A stretch of 5,316 bases of DNA from Coriobacteriia bacterium (GTDB lineage Bacteria > Actinomycetota > Coriobacteriia > Coriobacteriales > UBA8131), in the NCBI GenBank assembly GCA_009779015.1, contig WRFC01000068.1, forward strand, positions 1 to 5,316, written 5' to 3'. Shown here piece by piece: positions 4,505-5,316 of the stretch. The stretch's first letter is position 1. Each line of letters begins with the position of its first letter. Below the pieces are notes generated by a model. It did no database searches, was not told the origin of the DNA, and saw nothing but the letters and a program-made list of their open reading frames with translations. Both the position numbers and the translations under genes were made by a program.

Positions 4505-5316
4505 ATGCGACAGATGATTGAAGAGATCGTCCGGGCGGCCGTAGAGCGCGCCGCCCGCGACATGGGCTGGCCGCCAGACGCCCTGGCCGCCCTCGACCCG
4601 GCCGTCGAGCGCCCGCGCGAGAAGGGCCACGGCGATTGGGCCAGCACCGTCGCTCTCAAACTGGCCAAACCTCTGAAGCTGCCGCCCCGGCAGATCGCCG
4701 AGGCCATCGCCGCCGCCATCCAAGGCGACGCGCGCATCCAGTCCGTCGAGGTCGCCGGCCCCGGCTTCATCAACCTCTGGATGACGGCAGAGGCCCTCCA
4801 AGAGGTCATCCGCCAAGCCTCCAGCGAAGGCCCCGCCTTCGCCCGTCTGGCACCGGCCAGCCCGCCCCAGCGCGTCAACCTCGAGTTCATCTCGGCCAAC
4901 CCGACCGGTCCGATGCATGTCGGCCACGGCCGCTGGGCCGCCCTCGGCTCCGCCCTCGCCAACCTCCTCGAACACGCCGGCTGGCAGGTCACACGCGAGT
5001 TCTACATCAATGACGCCGGCCGCCAGATGGACATCTTCGGCGAGTCCGTGGTCGTCCGCTACCTCCAGCTCTTGGGCGACCCAGTAGAGATGCCCGAAGA
5101 GTCCTACGGCGGCGCCTACGTGCGCGAGATCGCCCAATCGCTGCTCGACACCCAGGGCCCGGCCTGGCGCACGGCCGATCCAGCAGAGCGCCTCGTGCAC
5201 TTCCGCGAGTACGCCTACCAGCAGATGCTGGCGCAGATGCAGGGGCTCTGCGAGCGCATCGGCGTGCACTTCGACGTCTGGTACTCCGAGCGCAGCCTCT
5301 ATCTCCCCGAGGCCGC
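4505..5316 (+). CDS. argS: Arginyl-tRNA synthetase, N-terminal half (partial, open at right edge)
   Basis: The frame runs open from ATG 4505 to the right edge, 270 codons of an expected roughly 550-580. The enzyme charges tRNA-Arg with arginine using ATP in the cytoplasm. Residues 1-105 match the ArgS N-terminal (Add1) domain that contacts the tRNA D-loop, with KGHGDWASTVALKLAK (40-55) and VAGPGFINLWM (83-93). The class I catalytic domain follows: LEFISANPTGPMHVGHGRW (126-144) carries the HIGH-type motif as HVGH (138-141), then FYINDAGRQM, typical of ArgS. The KMSKS-equivalent region and anticodon-binding domain lie beyond the window. A ribosome site GGAG (4488-4491) is present but 13 bases from the ATG, longer than ideal; an in-frame ATG at 4514 is an alternative. 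It is read divergently from the NfeD/SPFH operon. Confidence 0.96.
   Translation, partial: MRQMIEEIVRAAVERAARDMGWPPDALAALDPAVERPREKGHGDWASTVALKLAKPLKLPPRQIAEAIAAAIQGDARIQSVEVAGPGFINLWMTAEALQEVIRQASSEGPAFARLAPASPPQRVNLEFISANPTGPMHVGHGRWAALGSALANLLEHAGWQVTREFYINDAGRQMDIFGESVVVRYLQLLGDPVEMPEESYGGAYVREIAQSLLDTQGPAWRTADPAERLVHFREYAYQQMLAQMQGLCERIGVHFDVWYSERSLYLPEA

Noticed and set aside
4382..5269. A long open frame of 295 codons on the minus strand opposite argS
   Set aside because: The plus strand encodes clear ArgS motifs here. Strong GC bias at third positions leaves stop-free antisense frames, and the antisense product shows no recognisable domain.

Overview
This is a gene-dense, GC-rich stretch of a bacterial chromosome. 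Evidence for a bacterium: Shine-Dalgarno sites, tRNA genes with an encoded CCA end, and a bacterial-type NfeD/SPFH gene pair. Protein-coding parts are very GC-rich, with strong G/C third-position preference; the spacers at about 2170-2330 and 4290-4360 are visibly more AT-rich. The phylum cannot be fixed from this window alone. The content is mostly housekeeping, not an obvious accessory or mobile region.

Layout from left to right. (1) Positions 2-808, plus strand: the C-terminal half of a major facilitator superfamily (MFS) transporter, open at the left edge, beginning inside a repetitive Ala/Pro-rich linker. (2) Positions 809-964: a convergent spacer with a hairpin plus T-tract terminator candidate for the gene arriving from the right. 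(3) Positions 965-2145, minus strand: a cysteine desulfurase (IscS/NifS type) whose frame is broken by one apparently missing base near position 1600. (4) Positions 2146-2329: an AT-rich upstream region with a threefold 10-bp tandem repeat. (5) tRNA-Cys(GCA) and tRNA-Gly(GCC), both on the minus strand, separated by a structured spacer. (6) Positions 2609-2779: a likely tRNA-Gly promoter and several strong inverted repeats that probably end the next operon. (7) Positions 2780-4273, minus strand: an NfeD-like membrane protein followed by an SPFH/stomatin-type protein, a classic two-gene membrane-microdomain operon. (8) Positions 4274-4504: a divergent control region. (9) Position 4505 to the right edge, plus strand: the N-terminal half of arginyl-tRNA synthetase (argS).

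Functionally, NfeD and SPFH are expected to act together in the membrane. The tRNAs and argS serve translation, and the cysteine desulfurase would supply sulfur for Fe-S clusters and tRNA thiolation if it is really intact. Nothing seen here amounts to a clear new biological system. The points most worth a second look are the desulfurase frameshift, a recurring tendency to short tandem duplications (in the MFS linker, at the NfeD C-terminus, and upstream of the desulfurase), and the position of tRNA-Cys directly upstream of the desulfurase.
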